A DNA stretch of 64,000 nt, from contig JAVTVJ010000945.1 of NCBI GenBank assembly GCA_034509425.1, forward strand, positions 124,001-188,000, written 5' to 3'. Position numbers and translations under genes: made by a program. The notes below the pieces were generated by a model. It ran no database searches. It was given only the letters and a program-made list of their open reading frames with translations, and was not told where the DNA came from. Below are positions 46,604 through 61,400 of this stretch, in pieces. This DNA comes from Eopsaltria australis. Its lineage: Eukaryota; Chordata; Aves; Passeriformes; Petroicidae. Positions within the stretch are counted from its first letter, which is position 1. Every line of letters begins with the position of its first letter.

Positions 46604-49600
46604 ACCAAATATAATCCTGATGCTGTTCTTATTTTACAACTGAAGCTCTCACCAGCAGTGAAATGGGGAAGAGTGATCAAAGGATGCTGAAATTCATCTC
46701 CATCCTCTCTTTCTTGATAAGATAGACTGAAGACAGCTGAGACATATGCTCTCCAAAGAGCTGCACTGGATGGTCTGGGATACTAAGGGGTGTTTTTGGA
46801 TTGGATAGGTATACCAGGTTATGAAAAGAATAGACAAATTTTTTAAGATATCTTGTATATTAGCCTAACATCAGCCTGCAACAGCAGCAATCAATTGTGC
46901 ATCCTTTTAGCAAACAGAAGCTAAAAGGAAATAACAAACTTGAGCTCTTTACACATTTAAAAATCACCTTTTTTTAATTCTAGGGCAGAAGGTGGTTTGG
47001 TTTTAACGATTTACTGGTTTACCTCAAATTAAAAACTAATAAAATATATTTCCGTTTAAAATGGAAAAGGTCTTCAGCAAGTCTTTGGGGAGTCCAAAGA
47101 AGAATAGTCATAAAAATAAGCTGCTATCACTGAATTACCTCTACTATTTACATTACCTTCTAATGCAAGTATTATTTTTCTTTGAGTACAAAAATGACAC
47201 TCATCCATTTTTCAAAATTCAAAAGAAAACAAAATCAGTCAAGCAGGAAAGAAAGGTCTGGGAGAGGGTGATCAGAGATATCCAGCATCAACATAGGAGG
47301 AATACCTTTTGCATGGTGTCTTATAATTTCATGTACAATTGTACAGCTGATTCTAAATCCCTACTATAATTTACCACAATCAGAACTGACTAAACACATG
47401 GTTCGCCTTTTCAGTTAATATTTTTACTTCCATTTTTTTCCCAAAAGTTATATTTTGTAGAAATTAATATTAATATACAATTATTTCATAAATTGTAGTA
47501 CAGTGTGCAGTACCCTATATGTCAGCTCACTTCACTGCATTTTCCTGAGAAGACCAAAATGTATTCATGCACTCTTCCCTGAATAAAGTACTGAATCTCT
47601 GTTTGTACTACTTCATTTAATGGTTCCTTATCAATTCATTTTTTTACATTCAGATGCTTAAAAAAATTATAGGAGAGGAATTTCTGAGAAGACTTAAACC
47701 GAAGAATCAAATTTTTTTCTCGATAAAAATTTTTTAATCATTAATTCAATCAACGATTCAAATACAATGTCATGTGACTTTGCCACTTGCAAAATTCATC
47801 CTGTGATTTCCAGAGATGGTCAGACTGTTTGAAGTGAAAACTGCAGGTCATCTGGTTGGTTGTTGGTTTTTTTTCCCCAGAAATTGCATGATTTATAAAA
47901 ATTGCACTTTTTATAATCTGAAAGGAAGGAATAAATTTATGGTACAATTTACCCATTTGACTAAGCCCAGGTTTAACCAACAGCAGTGAATATAAAAATG
48001 TGATAGCTGCCTTTGGTACTGAAATAATATTCAATATAAGAAAATCATATTATTTCTTCTAAGAAAAATAATTATAATCATGGTCGATTTGAAAACAATA
48101 GTACTATTCATTGCTTCTCTGAGGGGCAGATTCATATCAAAATCACCAACCAATCTACCTTCAGGTCTACCTTTAGTTTCTTTGGAAATAATTATCCTTC
48201 TCTCCCAGAGGAGTAAGCATCCAAGGCAGTAGAGGATGCTTTGAGGCTATCCCTTCTTCAACATGACCCAGACATACAGTGCTTTGGACATGTTAGCAAG
48301 GCAACAGAATGGGCAGCTCAACATGAGGCATATAAACAGCAGGCATAGAATGCTGTGAATCTACAATTTGGATTTTTTTTTTTTTAGTGTTTATATGTAT
48401 ATGCCTTGACTGCTCCTTCACTTTTACCAGGTCTTTACTTCTACCCAAAAATCTTATTCCATCTTTTCAAAAGGAAGAGTAAAACATTTGAGTGCCTGTG
48501 CAGAGAAGGTTTAACAGATATTTTATATTTTAAATGAGTGCCATTGGTGGTTTGTTACAAATCAGTTTCTTTCACTTCCTGTCTAAGCTCCAAAATCATC
48601 TTATTCAAAGCAGGCATTGCTGCAGATGTGAGTTGTGCTAGTATATAATGGGGACAGCAAAGGAAATATTTTCCTGAAATATCTGACCAGTCCTAGTATT
48701 ACCCACAATTTACTTACACACAGTCTACATAAACAGTTATGCTGGATTTCGCTCGTGTTTAGCACCACTTGATAAAAACCATTACCAATGTGGTTTATAT
48801 AAATTACATGTAGTCTGCCCCATATGGAAACCATATTTTAGCAGCAACCAGTGTTTAATAATGAACACTGCCCTGCTCTCACACAGGCAGGCTCTTTCTC
48901 GCCTCTCTCTGGCTGTGCAGTTCCTGTGATTTAATAAGATACTTAGCTCATGAAACAAGCAATTTGAATATTCACACTGCAGTTAAAAAGGGATTAATTT
49001 TATCCCATACCATATTGGTAACAAGATGACTGGCCTCTTTGGGATTTAGTGCACTAAATTATCCTCATCTAAAAGTTTTTTCAAACATAGCCTGATAACA
49101 ACAATTCACCACATGAACATCATTATTTATCTAAGTTATTAATTACTTTTAATTGTTTACTTTATGATAAGTCTCTTTACTTCGGCTCCTATCATATAAA
49201 ATTAATTAAACAACTGGTCACAAAGAAATACAATCACAAAGTGGTCCAATATTTTATCATAACTTTGTGTACCTCTGTAACATTTCAGTATTATTGTTTA
49301 AACATTATGGCATCTTCTACATTTCATTAGACATGATATAAGGTATACATAAAGCAGAAAACATGGAGGACTATATGCTAATGATAGGCATAAATGCCTT
49401 CTTGCAGATTTCAAGCTTACTTAGATTTCCTTACTAAGCTAAGGCAAAAGGGATAATTTTTCTATCAGGTCTGTAAAATTTTAGGCTGGAATTCTGGTCC
49501 TTTTGAAGTTCATGGCAATTTTGTTCTTTTGCTGTGCCCAGATTTAACTCTCAAGTTTATAAAGTGTTTAATATATCAGTTAGCAGGAAGAAAAAGCAAG

Positions 49601-52600
49601 TTCTAACAAAAGCACTTCCAGAAAAATAAAAACCATTACAGCGAGACCAGGCCTACCTCATTCCTCTGTTCTTTATTTAAATCTTTAAGATATAAGAAAA
49701 AAGCTTAAAGATTTTACCTTAATAAGCTAGTCAGAGAACTGTAATGAAAACCATGAACTAAGAAAAACAAATCTTAAAAGGAAATTAAAAAAGAAAATGC
49801 TATTATAAGGTAGTGCTTACCAACTTAGATGAAATCTTAGAAAATCAGAATTAATGTAATAGAAAATTACAACATTGTTAAGATTTTAAACTTAGTAATT
49901 CTGTGTATGAATACCTATATCATAATTCCTACATATGACATAATTCCATACAACTCAGAAAACTTTTATTAAGGATACAATTTTTTATAGTTCACATACA
50001 ATGTAAACTTCCAAACATCTGGTGAACTTCAAGGCAGAACCTTCCATCTCCCCAGAGAGTTATCAGTTGGACTATAATGTTATCAGCTTTCGCACACTTT
50101 TCAGTGAGATGCAATCTACTTGCCTGAGAACAAGTGAGAGAGCCAGGAATTCCTGTTCCAATTCCAAATTTTTGGACTCTCTAAGATTTCTGGTAAGTCA
50201 AGAATTCCCAGCTGCCTCACTTTCACAGACTCCAGAAATGGGGATATTTTTATGCCTTCTTTTCTGACCAACAAGGATTAATTACTGAATTACTGACCAC
50301 TATACAAATACTTATAAAAAATTATTTGAATGGTAGTGCTTACTTCACACTGCCTGAACACAGACACTTTAATTTGAAGAGGAAGGTTTTGAAGTATAAA
50401 TGACAGCCAACACTGTCATGATCAGCACCTTTCCTAGGTGCAAATAGGGTGAACTTGTTTGTGAAAACAAAGCAGACTTTCAGTTGCCCAAACATTACAG
50501 TAGTGCCTTAGTAGTTTATAATACCATAATCCAAAGACAGAAGTTCTCTCTAGGCCAACTAATTCAACAAAAGTGTAATTCCAGTTAATTCAGTGTGAAC
50601 AGTTACCTGCCATCAGGTGCACAGAATACTTTGTTGTGTTCTCCAAAGAACAACCAGAGCTGTTTGGCCATTTCCTGAAGACTGAGCTGTTTCACAACTC
50701 TAATGAGCTACTAGAGAATACCTAGATGTGGGTGTAGAATCCAGGTACTACTCAAAACCTGCTTTCTGACATGACTTTTACCTGTCAAAGACCAACAGCT
50801 TTCTCAAATACAGTCTGTGTCATCACCCTCATGTTTCAAAGGACATTAAGAAATCTGCACCCAAACGGGCAGAAGGGAGTTGGTAAATACCAACAGCAGC
50901 ATTTATTGTGAAAAATGTAGGGAGGAATAGCAAGAAAAGTGCTGACAGCTTGAAGACAATGAAATTATTCTTTTAGAGCACGTCTCACACTTTCTTATAG
51001 AAGAATATGTTTTTTTAAATGAGAAATCTCATGGACAGGATGAAGTATTACATCAACAAATTACAATTAGACAGCACGCATTGCTCATAGCTTGAAAACG
51101 CTGCAAAAACAAACACAATTTACTGACTGAGAAGTCAAGGCATACCAAATGGAAATTGGAAGTAATTAACCAAGGTCCCATTAAGAAACTTCAAGTTTCA
51201 TAGATTTAGAAAACTCAGAAATCAGCCAGAAACCAAATGATGGTACTCATTCTTACAGATCCTTTTACTAGACAAATTTCTTTTATACACAGGTGATGAA
51301 AAGACTTATAAACAGCATTGCAATGGGTTTATAATCCTAATATAACAAGTAGCAAATGTTCCTCACACTATATAAATATCTACAAGTTATCCCTATATAA
51401 AGCTAAACTACTCTAAATTCTTTGGTTGAATAAATGAAATCACCCATCCTGTGAAATTTCTAGGAGTTTCTCATCTCAGCCCAAATCCACAAATTTTGGT
51501 TCCTATTTTACTGATGCTTCGAATCCAGCTATTCCTAATATGCTGAGATTCCTGATATTCAGGTAGAAGTATACAGAAAGCAACTTAGTATGGGTACTTT
51601 ACACGGACAGTTTGGGCAAATGTTTCAAAAACTGTTTAGTGTTCCAGATGAAAACCTCATGGCTGATTCTATTTCATAAAACCAGGTGTAATCACTGGTA
51701 GTGATTAGTTATTTTTCAGATAGCAATCCGAATTCTTGGAGAACCTTACAAGTTTCTATTCACAGAGAATACATATCTAATATCAATAAACATATTTTTC
51801 CTTGTGTAGTGATCACAAAATTCTAAATAAAATCATGTGTTGTTTTCATTGATAGTTATGTACAGTTTGGGTCAGATCTATTTAACACAGAAAAACTGGC
51901 AGTCCTCTAACTGTTATTGTGTGAGTCTGTTACTACTGGCACAAAATTTAAGTATGTTCATACTTTTCTAACTTCTAATTTCGGTGTTCTGCTACTAATT
52001 ACTAATGTCAAAACCAGAACAAAAGCTCACTGCTTTTGGCTCATTGACTTCTGCACACAGATGTCAAACACACAGAGTTCATTAATGATTTCAAGGAGAG
52101 GAAAACCAAAGAGGAGGCCAAAACTGTGCTGTTGATTATTGATTCTTTTCAGATTAGCATGTTCATGACTGGAGAAAGTACAGTTAAAACCAAAATCTTA
52201 ATTTGGCATGCATTCCAATTCATTTTACACTTACATATAGTACCAAGGAAAAATCCAGGAGAGTCTAGAATAGTCAGGGATGTAAAAAGCCATGAATATA
52301 AATCTGTTTTGATGAATTGTATGTCATCAAGTGGTTACCATAAAAAAAAGTCTAGTACTCAACATAGACAGAAATAATGTGTTCTGTATATGCAACCTTC
52401 TAAAACAGAAGATACAGATATCTGTCTACTTCTGTTCAAAATGTCTAATTTGGTCAATTTTAAAAAATTGCAAAGGGGAGACAGTGAATAGCTGTCTGTG
52501 TGAGAGATGTAAAACTAGTATACGAGATAATTTGCAATGTGCATAAGCATTTACAGAACATTACAGTGTGGGAAACTACAATGTCGATCTCCACTTTTAG

Positions 52601-55600
52601 TCAGCACAATGGTTTGTTAACATTAGAAAACTGTATTTTAACAAAATGTCAAACCTGCAGATTTAAGTCTATTCTAACTCTAGTACTTAGTCAATCTACT
52701 TAATACAATTCTTTCAAGCCAATAAAATAGTGATTATTATGTTCCAATTTCTACATACTCATTAAAATTTGGCTAGAAAATGGGGTAAATGTACTGATGT
52801 TTTATGAAGTTCTGAATTGCACTGTTTTTGCAGAAACTGAGATTAGCTGTTAGGCTAACAGAAATGTGAAAATTTTTACATGAACTCAACCCATAAGAGG
52901 AAAAACCGTCACAGGCTTTCAGCCCTGCTTCCACAGGATTTTTTTCCGTCTCTCCTAGGTATTTTTGTGTGCTTACATTCACATGTGCTGTTGTGAAGTG
53001 TTTTCTTCACATATTATAATGCAGAAGTTCCACAGAAACAGCACAGGAAAGCAGATACGCACTGATGTCAAGCTCACAATTAAAATGGGGTGGGATAGTT
53101 TTCATATCCAGCACCCTTCAGTTCCACAAAGCTGTGGCAGTACATGAAAGGAGAGCAGGTAAATCACTTGCAGATGTATGAGGCTGTTTCCTTTACAGTA
53201 TCTCCTAAAATTATTCTGTTTAATACTGAACAGTCTAATCGTCAAAAGCACAGAAGGATTAGAAAGTACCAAGAATTAATTGTTACCTATATTTTTGTGG
53301 CAGAAATGTGGGACCTCAGAAGGCGGCTACCTAAACTACGCCTCATGTATACTTGCATACTATGAAGGCCATTTTCTGAAATTCTCCATATTACTCTCCT
53401 GATTCACATTCCCTGACCTAGTTTTTACTTGACTAGAGTAAAGCTACTGCATCTGCATTCTCCCTAGCTACACAAAGTCCACTGGCAGACAGCAACCATT
53501 TTCTGATCTAGCATTCTTTTTATCCCATATTATTTGTCAATATTCCCACCATTAAGAGATTTAGTCTCAGGTGTCACTACAAGAGCTTGGGAGTTACAAG
53601 CAGCGTAACACCTGCAATCCCATTTTATCTATGATAAATCCAAAGCCAATTGGTAACTTCTGTATTTCAGCTAGGCAGCCTGGTTACCTATAAATCACCT
53701 TCAGGTAGGACCAAACCCACTCTATATGCACTTCACAGACGGCTTTTAGGACAATTTATCTCTCTGGCAAGCTTTCAAAAACTCCTGCACAACTTGTACA
53801 CTGACTTTTCTGAAGGGTCAGTAGTACAGGTGGTCTATTCATGTGCACTAATCCCAACAGGTCCCACAGGTACTGTCCTTCCTCACTTTGCAGAGACTGA
53901 CTGCTCAGTGCACGTGCAGTAGGCCTGGCATTTCTTGGGAGCGTGAGACTCATTGAGCATGTGCTGCAGAGAATGTGAAGACATTTTTATGTCCAGGAAA
54001 TCCTAGGCAAAAATACAATGGGCATAGTTACACACCACATCAGCCTTTCAACAAGGTAATCAGAAATCAGCTTGCTTGCTGATGGATTATTTGTCCTCAT
54101 GATGAGAATTATGTAGAATAAACAGGACTAGTTACAAAAACTGAGTGGTTACCCACATGATAATGATACCTTTGTTCTATTGAAAAGCACCTCCTTGGGA
54201 GATCTTTTCCATGTGAAATAATACAGTGCTACAATTTCTGTTGATTGTACCAATCTGAAAAGAAATTTTAAATACTTCTAAACATCCTTGTTAATTCTTA
54301 GCATATTAAAAAGTACTTTCAGAAAAGCAAGATTCTAAACCATTTAAGCAAATACTACTACATGTTTTAATCTGTGTGGTATTTTAATGTTATTAACTGC
54401 TGTACTGTCGACATTCCCTTCAACAGAAAATACTGTGTACATCAAAATAAATATTTTTAAATTGAAGCCTTCTATAAAAAAACAAAACAAACAAACAAAC
54501 AAACAAACAAACCAGCAAAGAAACCATGCAGCTATTCTGTCATTATTTTTTTCCCCATGAACAGAAAGAGATTCAACATAGATACTTACAAATTAATTTT
54601 TGAACACTCCAGTAACTGTGACCACAGTTATTCTCTCTGTCAATGTCTCTGGCTGGGTAGTAGGAATAGAGGCATTCTTTCCCACCCCACATTGTAAACA
54701 GACAAAGAACTCCTTCAGCAATCACTCCTTCAAGTGCTGAAGTTCATTTGGGGAATTCAGCACATCTAGAGAGTGGCTGCATGGAAGTCAATGACACCTG
54801 AGCCATAAAAAGCAGTGAACCTCTACATGCTTGAAGGTGTTAATATATATATATATATGCCTCCTCCCACAACCTCCTTTTCCAGGCTGTCCTTTACCTG
54901 TTCTCAGATGGGCTGGGGCTAGAACATCAGGATGAATATGGTTCCAGAGAACTATCCGTAGATACTGCCATGAACACTGAGCCTTAGACCTTAGAAAGTG
55001 ATGGATTTAGGAAATCCATCAATTCTGTGAAATACCAGGTACAATCTAAACCTTTGTCTAGCATACATAAAATTAATATCTGTACACCCAGCTGCATTCA
55101 GCTCCATAGCAACATCCTGCTTCTTTTCTAAGCACAATAATAGTCGTTAGTAAAATGCAAAGATATGGGAGAAAGAAAAAAACCAGGACTTGCCCATATT
55201 TGCCAAGTATTTTCCCACTATAAGCAAACACTAAAAGCAACACATTGCTTAGCAACATTTAGCATTTGGCTTAGACCTGCTTATCACAGTTAAGATTTAT
55301 ATTAATTGTTTCATAAGCCAAAATAAACACTGACCCCCCACTCAGAGCACTGTTTCCACAGTTTGTTAGCAGAAGTGCATTGATCACTTCTACATTGTGT
55401 TACATTCTTAGCATGGCAGTTCTAACTTTTCTGTTCTGCTTCTCTGGTCATTTCTACAAAACAAGTTTTGATTAAAAGCAAGTGGGCACACAGATGAGGA
55501 AATCAGACCTATGCACAGAAATGTGTGAATCTGAAAACTGAAGAGATTAGTTATCATTGTTCAGACACTTAACTATCGAAATGTAAAAGAGAGCAAGCTG

Positions 55601-57498
55601 TTCATAAATGAATTCTGCTAAAAGTTACTAGTGATGACAATGATAAGAAAATATTATGGTTTATGTTTTATTAGTCTCCTCAGGTGCATTAAAGAGGAAA
55701 CAAAAGGGAGTGGATTCTGTTAAAGTCTTAAGACCTCTTCTAAAAACATTATTGAAGTGAGACTCCAGTAATTGGAATAAACACTTTGAAATCAGGCAAT
55801 CAGAATGATTGAAATGCTTTCTTAACTTTTCCTCCTAATTCTAAGCTATTCCTTAGCTGTCTTGATGCTTCTGAAACAAAACCAAGATGCCTCTTCTATT
55901 CTCAGTAGTGGAAATATATGATTGAAGTCAATTACAGCTCAGATAAATACTATTGCTCCTCTGCATAACCATATTTTCCCTCAACACTTCAGTGATGGGT
56001 GCATGGCTGGGCAAGAAAGCAGGGGTAGGAAGAATACTGTATCACTATTATTCTTTAATCTGGGTAGTACCTGGTAGTAGCAGACAAGGCAGTAAAACCT
56101 CACAGAACCTACCCAAAGAGAACCCTGGCCTCATACTGAGAAATACTGCATGAGCACAAAGGAAGCACAGTCTCTGGTCCCTGCTAGGAAGAGAGAAAAC
56201 CTCAGTCAAGGAGAAAAACAGACATCATAAGTCTTCAGAAACATAGACAGCACTACTGTGCTGAATACTGTTTGCTCTCTTGAGCTGTTTGCCTAGATCA
56301 GACTTGTTTTGATTTTTTTTTTTTTTAATTTTTTGAGGTTTTTGCCATGAAACAGTAGCCAACAGGGTGACAAAGAATGGTACAGCAATGGAAAGTAAAA
56401 TGACGTCACATAAGAAAGAAGCAAGGATGGCATAAAAGTGATTGGGAAATAAGGAGAATATCAACTAACAGAAAAAAGTGAAAGGGAAAAATGAGCACTG
56501 GAACTCTGAGATAATAATGTCATTCTAGACAACCAGTAACAGAGTTAAAAAAGCATCTCCATTTCTCTGCAAAAACAAAAGGGATGTCATGGGCAAGGAA
56601 ATCTGCAGTCCCCTATCTGCATGGCTTAAAGCAGGCACCTCCAGATAAAAACTGTTCCAAGCCTTCTCTGGATATGGAGCCATGTCTTTCTCATCCTACA
56701 TTGTTCACTATTACTAACATACGCTAATATGTGCTCTGGAGAGATGTTCGGATGAAATTATTCTTCCTCATCCAGTCAAACATATCTTTACCTTGGGATT
56801 TACGGGGGTTTCATTTGCTTGTTTCCACCACAAAGAGTAACACTGAAATGATTTAGTTTTCTAGAAATGTAAGGATTAGGATTACATGTTATGAGATAAA
56901 CAGTCATTGAAAACAAATGGGTCGTAATAGCACTTCACAGCATCAATAGTAACTAAATATAACAGAACTAAAGACCAGAAGAAATGTTGAAAAAAATACT
57001 TCCACTAAATAGTGCAAATATTGTTATTTATAAACTGTCACAGTAATTCATGAGGATCATGTCCCTCAATATTACATATCTCAAAACTCTCTTTAACAAA
57101 ACTAGATGTGTGTATATTAAAAAGGTTTTTGTGAACAGTTACGCAAAATGCTGCTGAACATTCTCTCTGTCTGTTTGTGTCTCCTTTGTGTTTACTTTCT
57201 GAGGACTGTTTTCTGGCGTGAAGGTCTGCAGAAACAACAAACTGAATGTTAAGTGGCAGCTTTCTAGGAACTACTTCCGAAAATGTAGGAACCTAAAATG
57301 AACCATTGCAGGACAAATATGAGGTCACAAGGAAATGTGATTGTATACAGGTTATTAAGTTTCTAAAGTACAGCAGCCTTTTCCACACGAGTCTGTTAAG
57401 TTTCCCTATTTATACAGTCTAGATACATCACAAAGAAGATTCTATTATTTCAGCCAAATAAATACTGAAGAAATAAGAATAAGCTCTATGTAAAAAGA
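46604..57498. other. Unique intronic sequence
   Basis: The longest repeat-poor stretch of the window. AT-rich, no gene recognised. Only small simple repeats: (CAAA)n at 54481-54512, (TA)n at about 54844-54857, and T/A runs at 48368-48386 and 56318-56330. Confidence 0.55.
54481..54512. repeat. (CAAA)n simple repeat
   Basis: About seven CAAA units, flanked by a run of A on the left. Confidence 0.85.
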
Positions 57499-58425
57499 GT
57501 CACAGAATCATGGAATTGTTAGGACCTCTGGAGATCACCTAGTCTGAGCCTCTTGCCAAGACAGGAACACCTAGAGCAGGTGCACAGGAATGCGTCCAGG
57601 TGGATTTTGAGTGTCTCCAGAGAGGGAGACTCCACAACCTCACAGGCAGCTGTTCCAGTGCTCTGACACTCTCAGTGTATAGAAATTCTTCCTCTTGTTG
57701 AGGTGAAACTTCTTGCATAGTTTTTGGCCATCGCTCCTCATCCAACATCAGTGTTGGGCATCACTGAAAAGAATCTGGTACCATTCCCCTGACACCCACC
57801 TTTGAGATATTTCTATGGATTGATGAGATCCCCTCTCAGTCTTCTCTTCCCCAGACCAAACAGACCCAGCTCCCGCAGTCTCTCCTCATAAGAGAGAATC
57901 TCCAGAGCCCTGATCATCCTTGTTGCTCTCTGCTGGACCCTCCCTAGTAGCTCCTTGTCTCTCTTGTGCTGAGGAGCCCAGAACTGGACACAGCACTCCA
58001 GGTGTGGCCTCACTAGGGCCGAGCAGAGGGGAAGGGTCACCTCCCTTGACCTGCTGGCCACACTCTTCCCAATGCACCCCAGGGATACCATTGGCACCCT
58101 GGCCACAGGGGCACTGATGGCTCATGGACAGCTGGTGATCCACCAAGAGTCCCAGGTCCTTCTCCACAGAGCTGCTCTGCAGGAGGTCAGCCCCAGCCTG
58201 TGCTGGCACTTGGGGCTGTTCCTGCCCAGGTGCAGGACCTGACACTTGCCCTTGTTGAGCCTCATTGGGTTTCTCTCTGCCCAACCCTCCAGCTGAACAA
58301 GGTCCCATGGAATGGCAGCAGAGCCTTCAGGTGCATCAGCCACTGCCCCCAGTTTAGTGTCACCAGCAAACTTTTCACAGTTTCCATATATATTCACAAC
58401 ACTGAAACGCTGATACATCTTGCTA
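57499..58425 (-). repeat. CR1 LINE fragment, about 0.93 kb, minus strand
   Basis: The minus strand encodes part of the CR1 reverse transcriptase. FAGDTKLGAVADAPEG occupies the catalytic-motif position, where active CR1 has Ala-Asp-Asp; here the middle residue is Gly. It is followed by [30 protein letters not shown] and [17 protein letters not shown]. The segments sit in different frames and one in-frame stop lies near 58122, so at least two frameshifts and a nonsense change have occurred. The 3' end (attccatgattctgtgac on the minus strand, near 57499) retains the terminal octamers. It is GC-rich against its surroundings, which marks it as an insertion. Confidence 0.9.
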
Positions 58426-61400
58426 AGACTGTGTAATTTCCTCTTATGTACACAGAGGATTAGTGTAAAATTTTACAGGACTCTCACCTGTCCAAAGTAC
58501 TACTAGATTATTTTGTATTTTACTGTTTTTTTCAAGTTGAGTAGTTCAGGCCAATAAAGTTACCATAAGTAGGCACAAGATTGTTATGAATACAGAATGA
58601 GGATCCTTATATTTACAGAGAACAGACAACATCTTGGTTAATTTAAAGATCTCCTGGCAAAATGAACTCCTGTCATGATTTCAAACAGTGATCTCCAGAA
58701 GGACTATCTATTGAGAGACTTGAACCTAGTCTCCAGGTCTCAGCTTTCTTGCTCAGGCAAAGGTCCCCTTGTTTCAATTGGAATCTTCAACATAGGGTTT
58801 GTCATAGAGCTTCAGGATTTGTCCTGTTTATTTAGATCTGAAAACTATCCTTACCCTTCAGATACCCTGTGTAGTTGTACTGTAAACCAAACTGGAATAC
58901 AAAATGTGGAATGACATCAAAACTGGAAGGCTCTCTTAAATCCAAACCAGAAATTATATGCATGGATTAGTTGTAAGAAGGGGAGTTCACGTTTCAAACA
59001 CTTTTAAAGGGTAAATAGGATATTAATGGGGCATCTCCTTTGAATTATGTGAGGAATATAGATCCACAGTGTATAAATCCCTGGAAAAGAGCCCTATAGA
59101 TCTGGCCATTGCTCAAATGTTTAGGCTTTTCATACAAAATACTGTTATAAATTCTGTAAAGAGTGTTTTCAGAGCTTTGCCTTCCAGACTGTGTAACCAA
59201 GACTTTTTTATGCTTGAACTGCTGAACTGCTTGCTTGCCTGTCTGCTGCACAGTAAAAAAAAATTAAATCTACATATGAGTTTTTAACTGTACGCTGGTC
59301 TCTAAACTGTTCTTAAGCCATAAAAGTAAAGTTTTCAAATAGTAGTCCCATTTCAAAGACTCTCAAGGATCTCTTAAACTAATAGACGACAGATGATTAA
59401 TTTCTCTTTTTATTTAAAAAATAAGTTTGAATTATGAGTTTAAATTTGGATTTAAAATCATATGGTCTAAGCAAATCAATTCTACAGAGAAATATTTGTG
59501 CGTAAGTTTTAAAACCTAGTAAAACCACTAAAGTTTTCTTTTGTTGTCATTTCGATATAATCCAGATTTACTCCAGATCTTTGACACAAAAGTTAAGAGA
59601 TCAAGAGAAGTAAAAACAAAAAAGGTCTAAAAAGATGGTGTTACTTAATAATTCTAACTGGACAGAGAGGTTATTAAGAACAAAGAATTAACAGGAACAA
59701 GTGTGGCAAGTGAAGGCTAGCCAATTTGTTTTAGTCTTTCCTCCATCACATACAATTTTTCTACTTTCTTTCACTGGCATTTTCCATACATGAAAATACA
59801 TATCTGTATATAGTATGCTCCTATTGTCAGAGGTTTGCCCTTAAGCAATTTCTCCCATGCATTGCACAAATATTCATTTGCTCAAAATTATTCCTGCCTA
59901 CAAACAGCCAGAACAAAACCAACTCCTGATTTTACATATTCTGCAGAACTTCCTGCTACCTTACTGCACAAATCTGGACAAAAGAGAAACCTGTAGAAAA
60001 TATGTATAAGTGTTTCCTAGCCATATTTAGAAAAAGCAGTCAGACACTCACTATTTTTCATTGGTTTTTCTCCTTTTAGTAATTCTTTTTCTCTCCCTTG
60101 TCTGAAGATTTTCTTAGATAGTAATTGTTTGACTTCATATATTTCAACATAAGTCTTGAAGACTTCTGGCAAATTTTGGCAAATATAACAAAAAATTAAA
60201 TGCTTTATAATTCTATCAAAGTTGAAACCTTTCTTTATATCCTCTCACATTTCCCCATACCCACCAGATTACATAAAATGTCATACCATTTTGTGATAGC
60301 ATTGCATTACTATCCTGTTTAATGTAGTATTCAAAAAGAAAGAAAAAAAACCCTCACAAAACTAGGGAAAGCCTTTTGAAACTTTTAAGTTTCTAGCCTT
60401 TAATTAAAATTGGTCTATGAGCTTAGTAGTGTTTTCACTGGGAGATTATAACTGGTAGCTCATTAGACTGTTTTTCATGTTAATTTACTGAAAAGGGTGA
60501 TATATTTATAATACAGCTTGTAATGCTATAAAATGGCTCATCAATCTGTTTTATTCACGTAAAGTCCACATAAGGCCACTGGTCTGTTACTGGCAATAAA
60601 CCTTTGGTGCATTTTCAAAAGACCTGCATATTACATAGTGATTTATAGACCCTGTCCTAACACCATACTAACAAGCAAAGGCATAATCCTGTCGACAGTA
60701 CTGAAAAGCAAAAGTGCATCATGTGTCTGTGGCACACACAAAGAGAAAAATACCTTGTTCTTAAGTATAACACAGGTTTCAGGAGACCTGGCAACATCCA
60801 GTGCACTACCATTTTTAGATTTGCATCACTGCTCTTCAAGAAAAATTAAATATAGTACCTGCTTCTTTTATGTCCATGTTGTAATATTTGAGTTATACAA
60901 CTGTTCTTATTGCATTGTCTATCATACCCACCTTGTGAATCCATATCACCTTAAAGAAATTTTTTTATCTGGGAATCATTTACATCTCTGAATACTACGC
61001 CCTGCTCAATATTTTGTCATGGAATAATAAAAAACCCCACAGGTTTTAAAGTATTTTTTCTTCAACCTGGAAAAAGGTTGAAAATAGCAAAATTATATTA
61101 TTCTATAGCCTCACAAAATTACAAATAATTTTATCTCCCCTTTTTTGTTACAGTGAAAATAGATTTTTTTAAATGTTAGTTTTCAATATGGAAAAATAAA
61201 TTTAATAACAATAGTACTAGAGAGGGCATAAGGAATAGAAAATATCTCTTCAGGTTAATTATATATTTATAACAAACAGAAACAGTTTAAAGAGGAGAAA
61301 GCACAGGTTCCGCTTCAGTATTAATCATCTTCCTGGTGACAGGAAGTAATTTAGTACAGAAGAATTCTCAAAAATTTTCATTAAGATTGGATGGTTTTCA

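Noticed and set aside
47866..47881. Pyrimidine tract ending ttttccccag as a splice acceptor
   Set aside because: On the + strand with no donor or ORF nearby; such tracts are common in AT-rich introns.
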